The notes under the pieces are model-generated. The model did not search any database. It was not told the origin of the DNA and saw nothing but the letters and a program-made list of their open reading frames with translations. Shown here one piece after another: positions 35,315-43,323 of a stretch of DNA of 64,000 nucleotides. Numbering within the stretch: position 1 is the stretch's first letter; each line of letters opens with the position of its first letter. Source of the DNA: JACRAR01 sp041674385 (lineage in GTDB: Bacteria; Pseudomonadota; Gammaproteobacteria; Burkholderiales; Rhodocyclaceae); assembly GCA_041674385.1 (NCBI GenBank), contig JBAYVU010000002.1:124001-188000 (forward strand). The letters run 5' to 3'. The position numbers were made by a program, and so were the translations under genes.

Positions 35315-35559
35315 TTCGCGCTAACGATGATCAGGTCGGCTTCCGCCTGACGCAGCATCACATCCGTGGCGCCGAGGCGGACATGCAACGGCCCCGCCCA
35401 GCGTCCGCGACGCATCAACTGGATGCGTTGGCCGATGCGAAAGCCCAAGGCAGCAAGCCGATAATGCAGTGCCTCATTCGCATGAACGGCGGAAATCACG
35501 GCCTCCTGGCCGGGATCCAGATCGCTGAGCGAATGGTTATTTGGGTTATTTGATTTCAT
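35311..35559 (-). CDS. feoA: Ferrous iron transport protein A
   Basis: An 82-residue SH3-like protein of the FeoA family: SLSDLDPGQEAVI near the start, then YRLAALGFRIGQRIQLMRRG and a terminal LRQAEADLIIV. It assists FeoB. An upstream open frame is much longer but only this part matches the family. No ribosome binding site precedes the ATG, and the predicted promoter places the transcript start within about two bases of it, so the mRNA may be nearly leaderless. Confidence 0.93.
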   Translation of the reverse strand: MKSNNPNNHSLSDLDPGQEAVISAVHANEALHYRLAALGFRIGQRIQLMRRGRWAGPLHVRLGATDVMLRQAEADLIIVSAK

Positions 35560-35566
35560 GCCAAAA

Positions 35567-35572
35567 ACTATA
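35567..35572 (-). promoter_or_regulatory. -10 element of the feoAB promoter
   Basis: TATAGT on the minus strand. Its distance from the centre of the FNR-type box is what a class II FNR promoter requires (box centred near -41.5), which puts transcription start at or next to the feoA ATG. Confidence 0.6.
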
Positions 35573-35574
35573 AC

Positions 35575-35595
35575 AAACGAGAACCATTCTCGTTT
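35575..35595. promoter_or_regulatory. Fur-type operator upstream of feoAB
   Basis: Perfect inverted repeat AAACGAGAA-CCA-TTCTCGTTT. The core GAGAA-N3-TTCTC resembles Fur boxes of betaproteobacteria, and its place between the FNR-type box and the -10 element would allow repression by iron-loaded Fur. Confidence 0.7.
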
Positions 35596-35607
35596 GATCT
35601 GAATCAA
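35594..35607. promoter_or_regulatory. FNR-type box upstream of feoAB
   Basis: TTGATCTGAATCAA matches the FNR/Anr consensus TTGAT-N4-ATCAA at every fixed base. It would activate feoAB without oxygen, as known for E. coli feoABC. Confidence 0.8.
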
Positions 35608-35699
35608 GTTCGATTCAATGATCTGACGAGTGCGGATTGCAGAACCCTGGTAGTCATGCGCAAGCGCGGAAAGGCCAAGGGCTTGGCCTGCCCGCAGCG

Positions 35700-36128
35700 C
35701 TAGAACAGCGCTGCTTGTATCCCGGCTTCGCCGCTTCCTGCCAGCGACGGGGAACGCCGCCGCGGCGGCTTGCGGACGGGGGACAGTCTTCGGGCGTCGG
35801 CCAAGGCCATCATGTCGGAAACGAATTCTTGTTGCCCTTCGTCGCAGTAGTCGCCCCATTTTATGTAGAGATGCCGGAGCGCCATGCGCAGCGTATCGCC
35901 GCACAGATTGTTCATCGCTGCATCGATGTCGCGAAACAACGCCTTCTCGTCGAGACAATATGCCTCCGGAAGGTAGAGCGAGGTGGTTGTGGCGTAGGCG
36001 TCGCGGGGAAGTGGCATTTCGAAAATCCGGTTCAGTGCTGAAGCATAGGAGCTATCGACAAATTTGAACATACTCCTTTCGTCCAAATCGATTGTCGGGA
36101 ATTGAACCCTAATCGCCCCTGAACTCAT
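35700..36128 (-). CDS. Hypothetical protein
   Basis: A 142-residue protein with no family that I recognise and no signal or membrane segment. Residues ~20-110 have a regular mix of charged and hydrophobic residues and look like a folded helical domain (MNNLCGDTLRMALRHLYIKWGDY); the last ~30 are basic and Ser/Pro-rich. An internal ATG (MFKFVDSSY) is an alternative start. It stands alone between feoA and the ankyrin lipoprotein gene. Confidence 0.55.
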   Translation of the reverse strand: MSSGAIRVQFPTIDLDERSMFKFVDSSYASALNRIFEMPLPRDAYATTTSLYLPEAYCLDEKALFRDIDAAMNNLCGDTLRMALRHLYIKWGDYCDEGQQEFVSDMMALADARRLSPVRKPPRRRSPSLAGSGEAGIQAALF

Positions 36129-36218
36129 TCAATTCTCAAGCTCAAACACGCAGTGGAATTTCGCTTTGCATTTACATTGACCAAAAAAATTTCGTCCTGG
36201 CGGTTTGCCGTTGGCTGC

Positions 36219-38297
36219 TTACTCGGTAAGACATAACAGCGGCTTGAGCACGGCCTTGTCTTGATCCTGAAGCAGCGCGTTGCGCTCCAAGTAGGCGCAC
36301 GCGGTTTGCTGCTTGCCATCGCGCATGCCCGGTTTCGCGCCATGCTGGAGTAGCAGTTGCAGCAACTCGACGTTGCCATTGGCGGCGGCATACATCAGCG
36401 CAGTGCGGCCGCCGATGCCGCCATCTTCGTTGTCGAGGCTGCCGGCGCCGTCCCTATGCCAGGCGATGGTGGCAGCATTCACGCTCGCCCCGGCATCCAG
36501 CAGCAACTGAACGCTGGCAAGCTGGTTGGTTTGCGCCGCCACCATCAATGCGGTCTTGTGCCATTCGTTGCTCGCATTGACGTCAATCCCTGCGGCAAGC
36601 AGTTGCCTGATCGCCTCCGGCACGCGGACTGCGGCCATCAAGGCCGTGTCGCCGGCAGGGCCGAGACCACGGGGACGGTCCGCTGCGGCAAATTCGTACC
36701 GGATGAAATCGTTGATCACTTCCGGGCCGGCGCGATTGATCAGCGCACTGTGCAGCGTGGCGATGCGCCGGCCACGTTCGAGATCCCCCGGTGCCGGCGC
36801 GACGGCATAGCGCGGCTGGTAGTTGGCAAAGGGCGCCAACGGTGCGGCGGCGGTGACGGCATAATCGCCCAGCGATTCGGCGGCACGGTCGATCACGTCG
36901 ATCAACAGCAGATCGGCAGCCGCTGCGGCCTCGTCCGGCTTCAGGCCCTGCGTTCGCTGGAACACGGTGATCAACTCGGCCTGCGCCGGCTGGATCAGCG
37001 GCATCAGGCGGCGGTAATGAAGCTTGCTCGGCACGTTGCGCTCCGACCAGTTGAAGATGGCCTCGAGCGCAGCGTCATGGCGCTGGCGCAGCGCGCCAGT
37101 ACGTCCAAAGCGCTCGGCATCGGCGAGCACCACCAGCGGCATGTTGAAGAGTATCCATTCGGTTTCGCGCTGGAGCAAGGTCTCGTCGCGGCGTTCGTCC
37201 GCCGCAAGATTGCCGATGATGTCGCCCGACAGCACGTCGAGCGCGGCGGCGAGTTCCTTGTATGCCGGCAGGTTGTCGAAAGTTTTGTGTATCGGCGGCG
37301 TCAGATAGGTCTGGTAAAGACAACGTGGTTGCGCACTGCCTCCGCTCACGTCATAGAGGCCGGCGTATGCCGATTCGCCGCGCGCACCGGCGGAGTAGTA
37401 ACCCCAGGTTTCGGTGGCAAGCGCATAGCGGCGCAGCGTATTGTCCGACACAAGGCCGAACACATCGATGGCGGCATAATCGCGCGTCTGCGACGACATG
37501 CTGCCAAAACGCCCCCCCGAATTGGGCAACTGGGAAATCCACTCGCCCAAGGAGTTGTCGTTGATTCGCGCTTGGCCGTCAATGCCGAGGCCATAGGCAC
37601 GCATCTGGTAACTCGCATAGGGGCCGGCGTCGTTCAGCGCCACGTCGTAGCGGTGGCCTTCGCTACTGGCGCTGGCGACGCCATGCGAACCGGCGATTTG
37701 AGCAAAGCCGCCCATGCGCGAAAAATCGAGTGCGCCGTTGTCGCTTATCGCATCGTTGAAGCGCTTGGCAAAATCGCGGCAAATCGCCGGGTCGCGATCA
37801 TCCACGACGCGGAACTCGACATAGGCGCCGAGCGGGTGAAACCTCGCACCGATCAGCTTGCGTGCTTGCGGCTGCGGCCAGGCTTTGAGTTCGGCGATGC
37901 GTGCGGCATAACGGGTCTTGAGGCAGCTGACTTGTGCCGGGTCAGGCTTGCCGATGCCAAGGCGCGTGTCCGCCACCTGGCATTGCGGGGCACGGCTCAG
38001 CAGCCAGCGGCGCTGGTTGGCGATGAGTTGCATGCGCCCGACCAGGTCGAGGGAACGCAGGTTTTGCCGATAGGACTGCGCCATCTCATGATCCAAAGCA
38101 GAAAGCATTTCGTCGGCGCAGACCACCTCCTGGAGCGGCTTCTCGGCCTCCCTGCACTCGAAGCTGGCCTTGTGGCCCGCCACCACCGGCTGCGGCTCGC
38201 TGACCGGGCGGAGCGCGATTTTTTGCGGCGTGGATGCGCAGCCGGACAGCAGGATGGCGATGACGGCCGCAATAGTTTTTCGATGTAAGCGCTTCAT
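36219..38297 (-). CDS. LprI-like / ankyrin-repeat lipoprotein of the TonB operon
   Basis: A 692-residue protein. It starts with a lipoprotein signal ending LLSGCAS, so it is anchored in the cell envelope. Residues ~45-140 resemble LprI/DUF1311 (FECREAEKPLQEVVCADEML...LD), a domain linked to lysozyme inhibition. A large central part (~150-540) is unrecognised. Residues ~555-680 hold three or four ankyrin repeats (GDTALMAAV, KTALMVAAQTNQ, RTALMYAAANGNVELLQLLL). ATG with AGGAG eight bases before it was chosen over a TTG directly upstream. It follows tonB by 12 bases and thus belongs to exbB-exbD-tonB. Periplasmic ankyrin proteins often bind partners or protect against stress; the target is unknown. 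Confidence 0.8.
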   Translation of the reverse strand: MKRLHRKTIAAVIAILLSGCASTPQKIALRPVSEPQPVVAGHKASFECREAEKPLQEVVCADEMLSALDHEMAQSYRQNLRSLDLVGRMQLIANQRRWLLSRAPQCQVADTRLGIGKPDPAQVSCLKTRYAARIAELKAWPQPQARKLIGARFHPLGAYVEFRVVDDRDPAICRDFAKRFNDAISDNGALDFSRMGGFAQIAGSHGVASASSEGHRYDVALNDAGPYASYQMRAYGLGIDGQARINDNSLGEWISQLPNSGGRFGSMSSQTRDYAAIDVFGLVSDNTLRRYALATETWGYYSAGARGESAYAGLYDVSGGSAQPRCLYQTYLTPPIHKTFDNLPAYKELAAALDVLSGDIIGNLAADERRDETLLQRETEWILFNMPLVVLADAERFGRTGALRQRHDAALEAIFNWSERNVPSKLHYRRLMPLIQPAQAELITVFQRTQGLKPDEAAAAADLLLIDVIDRAAESLGDYAVTAAAPLAPFANYQPRYAVAPAPGDLERGRRIATLHSALINRAGPEVINDFIRYEFAAADRPRGLGPAGDTALMAAVRVPEAIRQLLAAGIDVNASNEWHKTALMVAAQTNQLASVQLLLDAGASVNAATIAWHRDGAGSLDNEDGGIGGRTALMYAAANGNVELLQLLLQHGAKPGMRDGKQQTACAYLERNALLQDQDKAVLKPLLCLTE

Positions 38298-38309
38298 CAA
38301 TGTCTCCTC

Positions 38310-39002
38310 TTATTTCGTCCGGAAGATCTGCACGCCGTAAATCACATAGGATTCCGCGCCCTGATCGGGCGGCGGCGGGTAGGGACCGGATTTGCGCAAT
38401 GCCTCGTCGGCAGCGGCATCGAGCTTTTCGATGCCGCAGGGTTCTATCTTGTACGACAGCATATTGCCGTTACGATCGATGGTAATTTCATAGCTGATGA
38501 AGCACTGCTGGATCAGCACCTTGGGATCGCCCTTGAAGCCGCGCGGCGCCTCGTACACCGCGTCGGTCGGATAGCGCATGTTGGCGACGACCCGTCCCTT
38601 GACCTTCGCGGCATAATCGGGCGGCGCCCTTCGCGCTCCCATGACGAAGCTCTTGTTGCTGTTGACTCTCGGCGCCACCCATTCGTCATCCTTGGTCGAA
38701 ATCTCGTGCACCGGCGGACCGGGCTCTTCCTTGGGGACAGGGGGCGGGGCGCGCTTGGGCAGGGGCGCCTTTACCGGCTTGATCTCGGGTTTGACTTCTG
38801 GCGGCGGCGGTGGCGGCGGAGGTGGTGGCGGCGGAGCGACCAGCTCGATGCTGATCGCGGACACCTCTTGCAGGGCAAACCCGTCCCCGGCCAGATTGGC
38901 CGAGAGCAGCCACCATAACAGCGCTGCATGCAGCACCAAGGACACGGCCAGCGAACCTGAACGCGCCAACCACCCGGCGGATTTTTTCCCGACGTTGCTC
39001 AA
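38310..39002 (-). CDS. tonB: Energy transducer TonB
   Basis: A 230-residue TonB: one N-terminal membrane helix (SLAVSLVLHAALLWWLL), a periplasmic Pro-rich spacer beginning with a run of 12 Pro followed by Lys/Glu-Pro repeats, and a C-terminal domain. The helix contains the SxxxH motif (S21/H25) needed for contact with ExbB. TonB passes the proton-motive force to outer-membrane receptors. The start is TTG, as no ATG fits before the helix. The order exbB-exbD-tonB supports the assignment; the substrate receptor is not in this window. Confidence 0.88.
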   Translation of the reverse strand: MSNVGKKSAGWLARSGSLAVSLVLHAALLWWLLSANLAGDGFALQEVSAISIELVAPPPPPPPPPPPPEVKPEIKPVKAPLPKRAPPPVPKEEPGPPVHEISTKDDEWVAPRVNSNKSFVMGARRAPPDYAAKVKGRVVANMRYPTDAVYEAPRGFKGDPKVLIQQCFISYEITIDRNGNMLSYKIEPCGIEKLDAAADEALRKSGPYPPPPDQGAESYVIYGVQIFRTK

Positions 39003-39009
39003 GCTCGAC

Positions 39010-39453
39010 TCACTGCGCCGCGGTTTGGTTGGCGTCTTCGGCGACCAGGCCGATCTTGGTGTAGCCGTCCTTTTGCAGCACGTTCATCACCGCCATCAGA
39101 TGGCCGTACTCGGCATGCATGTCGCCGCGCAGGAAGACGCGCGTCTCCGTGTCGCCCTTGGTCAGGACATGCAGCGCCGCCGATACGCCGCCGAGGCTGG
39201 TGGCCACGTTCTGCACATACACCGTGCCCTGCTTCTGCACGCTGATATACACCGGTTCGGTCGGCGGCGGTTTGGGTGCGGCCGCGTTGGGCGGCAGATC
39301 CACCGGTACGTCCACGGTCGCCAGCGGTGCCACCACCATGAAGATGATCAACAGTACCAGCATCACATCGACGAACGGGGTGACGTTCATCTCGGCGTTC
39401 TGCTGATAGCTGTGACGCTTGACCTGCGCGCCCGAGCCTAGCTGGATAGTCAT
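39010..39453 (-). CDS. exbD: Biopolymer transport protein ExbD
   Basis: A 147-residue protein with one membrane helix, MNVTPFVDVMLVLLIIFMVV, carrying the conserved Asp that couples proton flow, and a periplasmic domain ending LVAEDANQ. It forms the motor with ExbB that energises TonB. It follows exbB by three bases and precedes tonB by seven. Confidence 0.95.
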   Translation of the reverse strand: MTIQLGSGAQVKRHSYQQNAEMNVTPFVDVMLVLLIIFMVVAPLATVDVPVDLPPNAAAPKPPPTEPVYISVQKQGTVYVQNVATSLGGVSAALHVLTKGDTETRVFLRGDMHAEYGHLMAVMNVLQKDGYTKIGLVAEDANQTAAQ

Positions 39454-39456
39454 GCC

Positions 39457-40248
39457 TTAGCCCGCCGAGTCGAATTTTCGCGAGACGATGGCGATCATTT
39501 CCGCCGAGAAGTTGTCCAGCGCACCGACGAAGCCGTTGATGTCGCGCACGAACTTGTTGTAGATCATGACTGCCGGAATGGCGGCGAAGAGGCCGATGGC
39601 CGTCGCCAGCAACGCTTCGGCGATGCCCGGCGCGACGACCGCGAGGTTCGTCGATTTGCTCACTGCGATATGGGCGAAGCTGTTGAGAATGCCCCACACG
39701 GTGCCGAACAGGCCGACGAAGGGGGAGGTGGAACCGATGGTCGCCAACACGCCCATCATGTTGCCGAGGCGCGACAACTCGCGTTCCTGCACGACGCCGG
39801 CGCTCAGCGCCATCCGTTGCAGCAGCCGATCGGCCTGGTGCGGTGTCGGCGTGGCGGAGTGGGTGGTGCGAAAACAATTGAGTTCTTCGCAAGCCGCCTG
39901 CCACATCCGGCCCATCGCGCTTTCGTCGTGGGCGTTGGGCAGATCGCGACCGGCGGCCTGCCGGCGAAAACTTTTCAGGAAGATCTCGTTGGCACGGCGC
40001 ACGCGCGAGTAGACCAGCGTCTTTTCAAGAAAAACCGCCCAAGTCAGCAAGGAGCAGAAAGCGAGAAAAATCGTCACCGCCTTCACAACGATGTGCGCCT
40101 GCATGAACATTTCGCCGACGCCGAAGTGGGTCGTGGCCGCAGCGGCCTCAGTCTGTGCCCAGACCAGCGGGGCGACACCGAGCGCAAACGTAAGCAACAG
40201 CATCCTCAGCCGGCGGCGGGACAACAGTGGATTTCCGATGATATGCAT
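39457..40248 (-). CDS. exbB: MotA/TolQ/ExbB family proton channel protein ExbB
   Basis: A 263-residue protein with an N-terminal signal-like helix (LLLTFALGVAPLVWA), a second helix near residues 55-75, a cytoplasmic loop and the conserved C-terminal pair of helices (GLFGTVWGILNSF and PGIAEALLATAIGLFAAIPAVMIYNKF), which identify ExbB/TolQ. With ExbD it forms the TonB motor. It starts the exbB-exbD-tonB-lipoprotein operon; AGGAAGAG precedes the ATG. I saw no clear Fur box in front. Confidence 0.93.
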   Translation of the reverse strand: MHIIGNPLLSRRRLRMLLLTFALGVAPLVWAQTEAAAATTHFGVGEMFMQAHIVVKAVTIFLAFCSLLTWAVFLEKTLVYSRVRRANEIFLKSFRRQAAGRDLPNAHDESAMGRMWQAACEELNCFRTTHSATPTPHQADRLLQRMALSAGVVQERELSRLGNMMGVLATIGSTSPFVGLFGTVWGILNSFAHIAVSKSTNLAVVAPGIAEALLATAIGLFAAIPAVMIYNKFVRDINGFVGALDNFSAEMIAIVSRKFDSAG

Positions 40249-40462
40249 GTCTCTTCCTGATGTAATTGTTTTAATTTAATGCTTCGTAAACGAATCGGCC
40301 AGAGGCGTGTTCCGCTAGCGCAGTATAAACTGCCTTTGGCTGAACACCTCCAGGCTTGGCCGGCGCCGCTGGAGATGCGGCAGATCAATGCGGGCGCATC
40401 TCCGCAGCCGATTGTTCAAGGGCGAGGCTCGTTCGCGCCACAAGCTATTTTCGCAAATGTTT

Positions 40463-40816
40463 CTACTTCCCAAGCAGCATTTTCTTGAGATCGCTACACG
40501 CCTGCTGATTTTCTTTCTTGCAAGCCGCATCAAGCTCTCTCGTCATTTGGGACTGTATTTGAGCTTCGGTGCCTTCGGCATCCGGCTCTTTCCCTTCCGA
40601 GGCGGCTTTATACCCCTGCATGAATGACTCCAAAGTAGGGGCAGAAGAATCCGCTTGGCCTGCCACGCCGGAATCCGATGAACATTTCGCCACGCAAATG
40701 GCGCGCTGACGTCCGCTTTGGGTGCAATCGTTCAGACACTGCCGATCCACGTCGGCCAAGCAGGCTGCCGACGCCATCAGCATGGCAAGGATAAACGCTA
40801 TCTTGTTTCTCATCAT
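40463..40816 (-). CDS. Small secreted Cys-rich protein, function unknown
   Basis: A 117-residue protein with a signal peptide (MMRNKIAFILAMLMASAACLA). The mature part has six Cys in pairs (CLNDCTQ, CVAKCSS, CKKENQQACSDL), likely disulfides in the periplasm. The C-xxx-C pairs resemble small cysteine-repeat proteins but no family is certain. GAGG lies five bases before the first ATG. Confidence 0.7.
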   Translation of the reverse strand: MMRNKIAFILAMLMASAACLADVDRQCLNDCTQSGRQRAICVAKCSSDSGVAGQADSSAPTLESFMQGYKAASEGKEPDAEGTEAQIQSQMTRELDAACKKENQQACSDLKKMLLGK

Positions 40817-40903
40817 GAGAGCCTCACAAAATTGCGGCTGTTTCTCGGTTTGTCCCGTTGATTACCCGTAGTCATGACAATAACATGCTCCCGCGACAAC
40901 AAT

Positions 40904-41284
40904 TCAGCCGCCCATGGCAATTCCCGCCAGAATGCTCAAAAGCAAACCCATGATCGGAAACATGCTAAGAGCGAACCCCAGCGAGCGCGACGCAGGATTC
41001 TTCACATACGCCCGCCAATAGATCGTCCGGCCAACAAGATACACGGCGCCGACGGCGGCAATCCACTCAGGCGACCAGTATTTTGCCGCCAGCCACATCG
41101 ATGGAATCAGCGCGACAAGCAGCTCCAGCGTATTCGCGTGCACACGGAAATAGCGCTCAAAGATTTCATGTCCGGTAGTCGCTGGCGCCTTTATGCCATA
41201 AAGGCCGCGAGCACGACCAACCAACACACTAAACACTATGTACTGAGCCAACGCCAGCGTCATCACTAGATCGAGCCAAATCAT
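40904..41284 (-). CDS. MAPEG-family membrane protein
   Basis: A 126-residue protein with four membrane helices. The motif ERYFRVHANTLELLVALIPSMW matches the MAPEG family (membrane-associated proteins in eicosanoid and glutathione metabolism), several members of which are glutathione transferases. Substrate unknown. The start MIWLDLV has AAGGAGGGAACG directly before it, an almost perfect ribosome binding site, so longer upstream frames were rejected. Confidence 0.87.
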   Translation of the reverse strand: MIWLDLVMTLALAQYIVFSVLVGRARGLYGIKAPATTGHEIFERYFRVHANTLELLVALIPSMWLAAKYWSPEWIAAVGAVYLVGRTIYWRAYVKNPASRSLGFALSMFPIMGLLLSILAGIAMGG

Positions 41285-41412
41285 CGTTCCCTCCTTGAGT
41301 CGGATAAATCTACCATGCATATCGCCAGAAATACTCGAACTTCAATGTAAGCATTCCCCGGCAATGCCCTGTCGCTATCGGATGTTCGGCTTTAAACAGC
41401 GCCGAACCCAAA

Positions 41413-41757
41413 TCATATCGAAGCTGTGCCCGATAGTCGAAAACTTGGCAAGAATTTGCGCAGGCCGGTCGAGTGCCGGACAGAAAACCGGGAATGGCGA
41501 TGTGAGCGGGCGGCAAGTTGGCAGCGGTGCAGATCGTGCCTGGGAAATCCGCCCCAACCCCACTGATTTTTGAGTCCGTCAAAGGCATTCTCGGCATCGT
41601 CCCGGTCACGATAGAGTTGGCCGAGGCTGAGCACCTCGTAATCCGTGTTGGTGACCAGAACGGCACTCGTAGCCGGTGATGCCTTTGCACCGGCCCACCG
41701 AAAACATTCCGCTTGTTCGACAATAATGCAAATAGCATTGTCCGACTGCGGTTTTTA
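41413..41757 (-). pseudogene. Transposase remnant
   Basis: A frame without start or stop context encodes SAVLVTNTDYEVLSLGQLYR followed by DRDDAENAFDGLKNQWGWGGF, a stretch typical of the C-terminal part of DDE transposases of the IS4/IS1380-like group (the E of the catalytic triad lies in the AENAFD block). Similarity stops soon after DLHRCQLAAR and no terminal repeats were found around it. It is therefore a decayed fragment. Confidence 0.65.
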
Positions 41758-41877
41758 GGTTAACTGTTCGGCATCATAGGTACATGATGGCGCGGCGGCG
41801 ATCTTTGGATTTCCATCGCCCTTAAGACACAGACACCCGCTCTGGGAAACCTCAGCCGTCGGAAGAGCGAATGCCTG

Positions 41878-43173
41878 CTACAGCGATATTGCCTCCCGGC
41901 GGATATGGCGCGCAGCCAGCACAAAGTGCAGGATGGCCAGCAGCGACGCCGCGGTGGTGATTATCATCAAGGCATAACGAAGACTATCAACCCCTGCCGT
42001 CGGCGCAAATAGGTCGCTGACCACGCCAATCAGCAGCGGCCCCAATCCCACCCCGATCACATTATTGACCAGCAGTATCACCGCAGAGGAGATTGCCCGC
42101 ATGTGATTCTCCACCAGGCCGTGGGCGACAGTAATGACACAGGCCATATAGAGCATCAGCGTCGAACAGGGCAGAATAAGGCAAACCAGCGCCAGAGTAC
42201 TGCTGCCCGCCGTGAAGGCGGCTAACAGAAAGGGAATCGACAACGCCGCACTCGCGCAGCTGATCCAGAGATACCAGCGTTTATCAATCCGCCCCAGGCG
42301 ATCAGCGAGCGGGCCGCCGAAGAATGTTCCTATACCGCCGCCAATGCCCATGATGAGCGCCAGCCAGGTGCCGACGGTGCCCGTGCTCAAACCATGGCAT
42401 CGAATCAGAAAAGAGGGCAGCCAGGTCATCAATCCATAGGCGGTCATCGACCAAAAACCGGCCGCCAACACCATATGGCGGGATGTGCGATTTGACCAGA
42501 GCAGCTTGATGACCTCCGTAATCGAAGCGGAATGATTCGGGGCAATTTCCGTCTGCTTGCGGCCGCTGGCAAATCCCCTTGGCGGCTCTTTCACTGTCAG
42601 ACGAATAATCAGCGCAAGCAGAAGACCGGGCATGCCCACGGCAAAAAAAGCCATCCGCCAGCCAAAGAATTCCTGCAGCCAGCCTCCCATGAGAAAACCG
42701 AAGAGTATGCCGATGCTGACGCCGACGTTATAAGTCCCCAACGCCGTTGCGCGCCTGTTGGGCGGGAACATATCCGACAGCATGGAATGTGCAGGCGGCG
42801 TGCAGCCGGCTTCGCCGACACCCACGCCCATGCGCGCCAGCAGCAGCTGCCAGAAATTGTGCACCAGGCCGCAAACAGCGGTCATCACGCTCCACAACCC
42901 CACCGACATGGCAATGATATTGCGGCGCACGCCGTGATCGGCCCAGCGGGCAATCGGCAACCCCAACGACACATAAAAAATGGAAAAGGCAAAGCCGGTG
43001 AGCAATCCCAGCTGGCTATCGGCCAGTCCCAGCTCCCGCTTGATGGGTTCCTGGAGGATGGACAGAATCTGCCGATCGACGATGTTAAAAACATACGCTG
43101 AAGTCAGTACGGCCAGCACATAGTAGCGATAACCCGGCTGCGTATAAGATGTCTCGTTCTGGCTGGTCGCCAT
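41878..43173 (-). CDS. MFS transporter (Spinster-like)
   Basis: A 431-residue protein with twelve hydrophobic helices. FNIVDRQILSILQEPIKREL near the N-terminus and the loop GLPIARWADHGVRRN (motif A-like), plus GVGVGEAGCTPPAHSMLSDMFPPNRR, are typical of the Spinster-like branch of the major facilitator superfamily. In proteobacteria such genes often accompany degradation of aromatics, steroids or fatty acids, but no such genes are next to it, so the substrate is unknown. The gene stands alone, with a long hairpin upstream. Confidence 0.87.
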   Translation of the reverse strand: MATSQNETSYTQPGYRYYVLAVLTSAYVFNIVDRQILSILQEPIKRELGLADSQLGLLTGFAFSIFYVSLGLPIARWADHGVRRNIIAMSVGLWSVMTAVCGLVHNFWQLLLARMGVGVGEAGCTPPAHSMLSDMFPPNRRATALGTYNVGVSIGILFGFLMGGWLQEFFGWRMAFFAVGMPGLLLALIIRLTVKEPPRGFASGRKQTEIAPNHSASITEVIKLLWSNRTSRHMVLAAGFWSMTAYGLMTWLPSFLIRCHGLSTGTVGTWLALIMGIGGGIGTFFGGPLADRLGRIDKRWYLWISCASAALSIPFLLAAFTAGSSTLALVCLILPCSTLMLYMACVITVAHGLVENHMRAISSAVILLVNNVIGVGLGPLLIGVVSDLFAPTAGVDSLRYALMIITTAASLLAILHFVLAARHIRREAISL

Positions 43174-43267
43174 TGTCTCTTCCCCTCCTTATTCCGGCCG
43201 CCGATTTTAACCGCTATTGAAGCAATACATTACTGACGCATTGTCTCGATGGACTTGCCGGTGGTTT

Positions 43268-43323
43268 AGAGCCTATTTCAGTAGGGAGAGCGGTATGCCA
43301 CTCTCCCTACTGAAATAGGCTCT
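43268..43323. repeat. Perfect 23-bp inverted repeat with 10-base loop
   Basis: Arms at 43268-43290 and 43301-43323, starting AGAGCCTATTTCAGTAGG on the left. The right arm touches the first base of the cbiA stop codon. No T-run follows on the minus strand, so a simple terminator is doubtful. It may be a fused pair of insertion-sequence ends, a mobile hairpin element or an RNA-stabilising stem ending the cobalamin operon. Confidence 0.85.

Noticed and set aside
38790..38840. GGC-rich short repeat
   Set aside because: It is the coding sequence of the TonB poly-proline spacer, not a CRISPR or mobile repeat.
41310..41738. A 142-codon frame overlapping the transposase remnant in another frame
   Set aside because: It has no recognisable motif, while the alternative frame contains clear transposase sequence.
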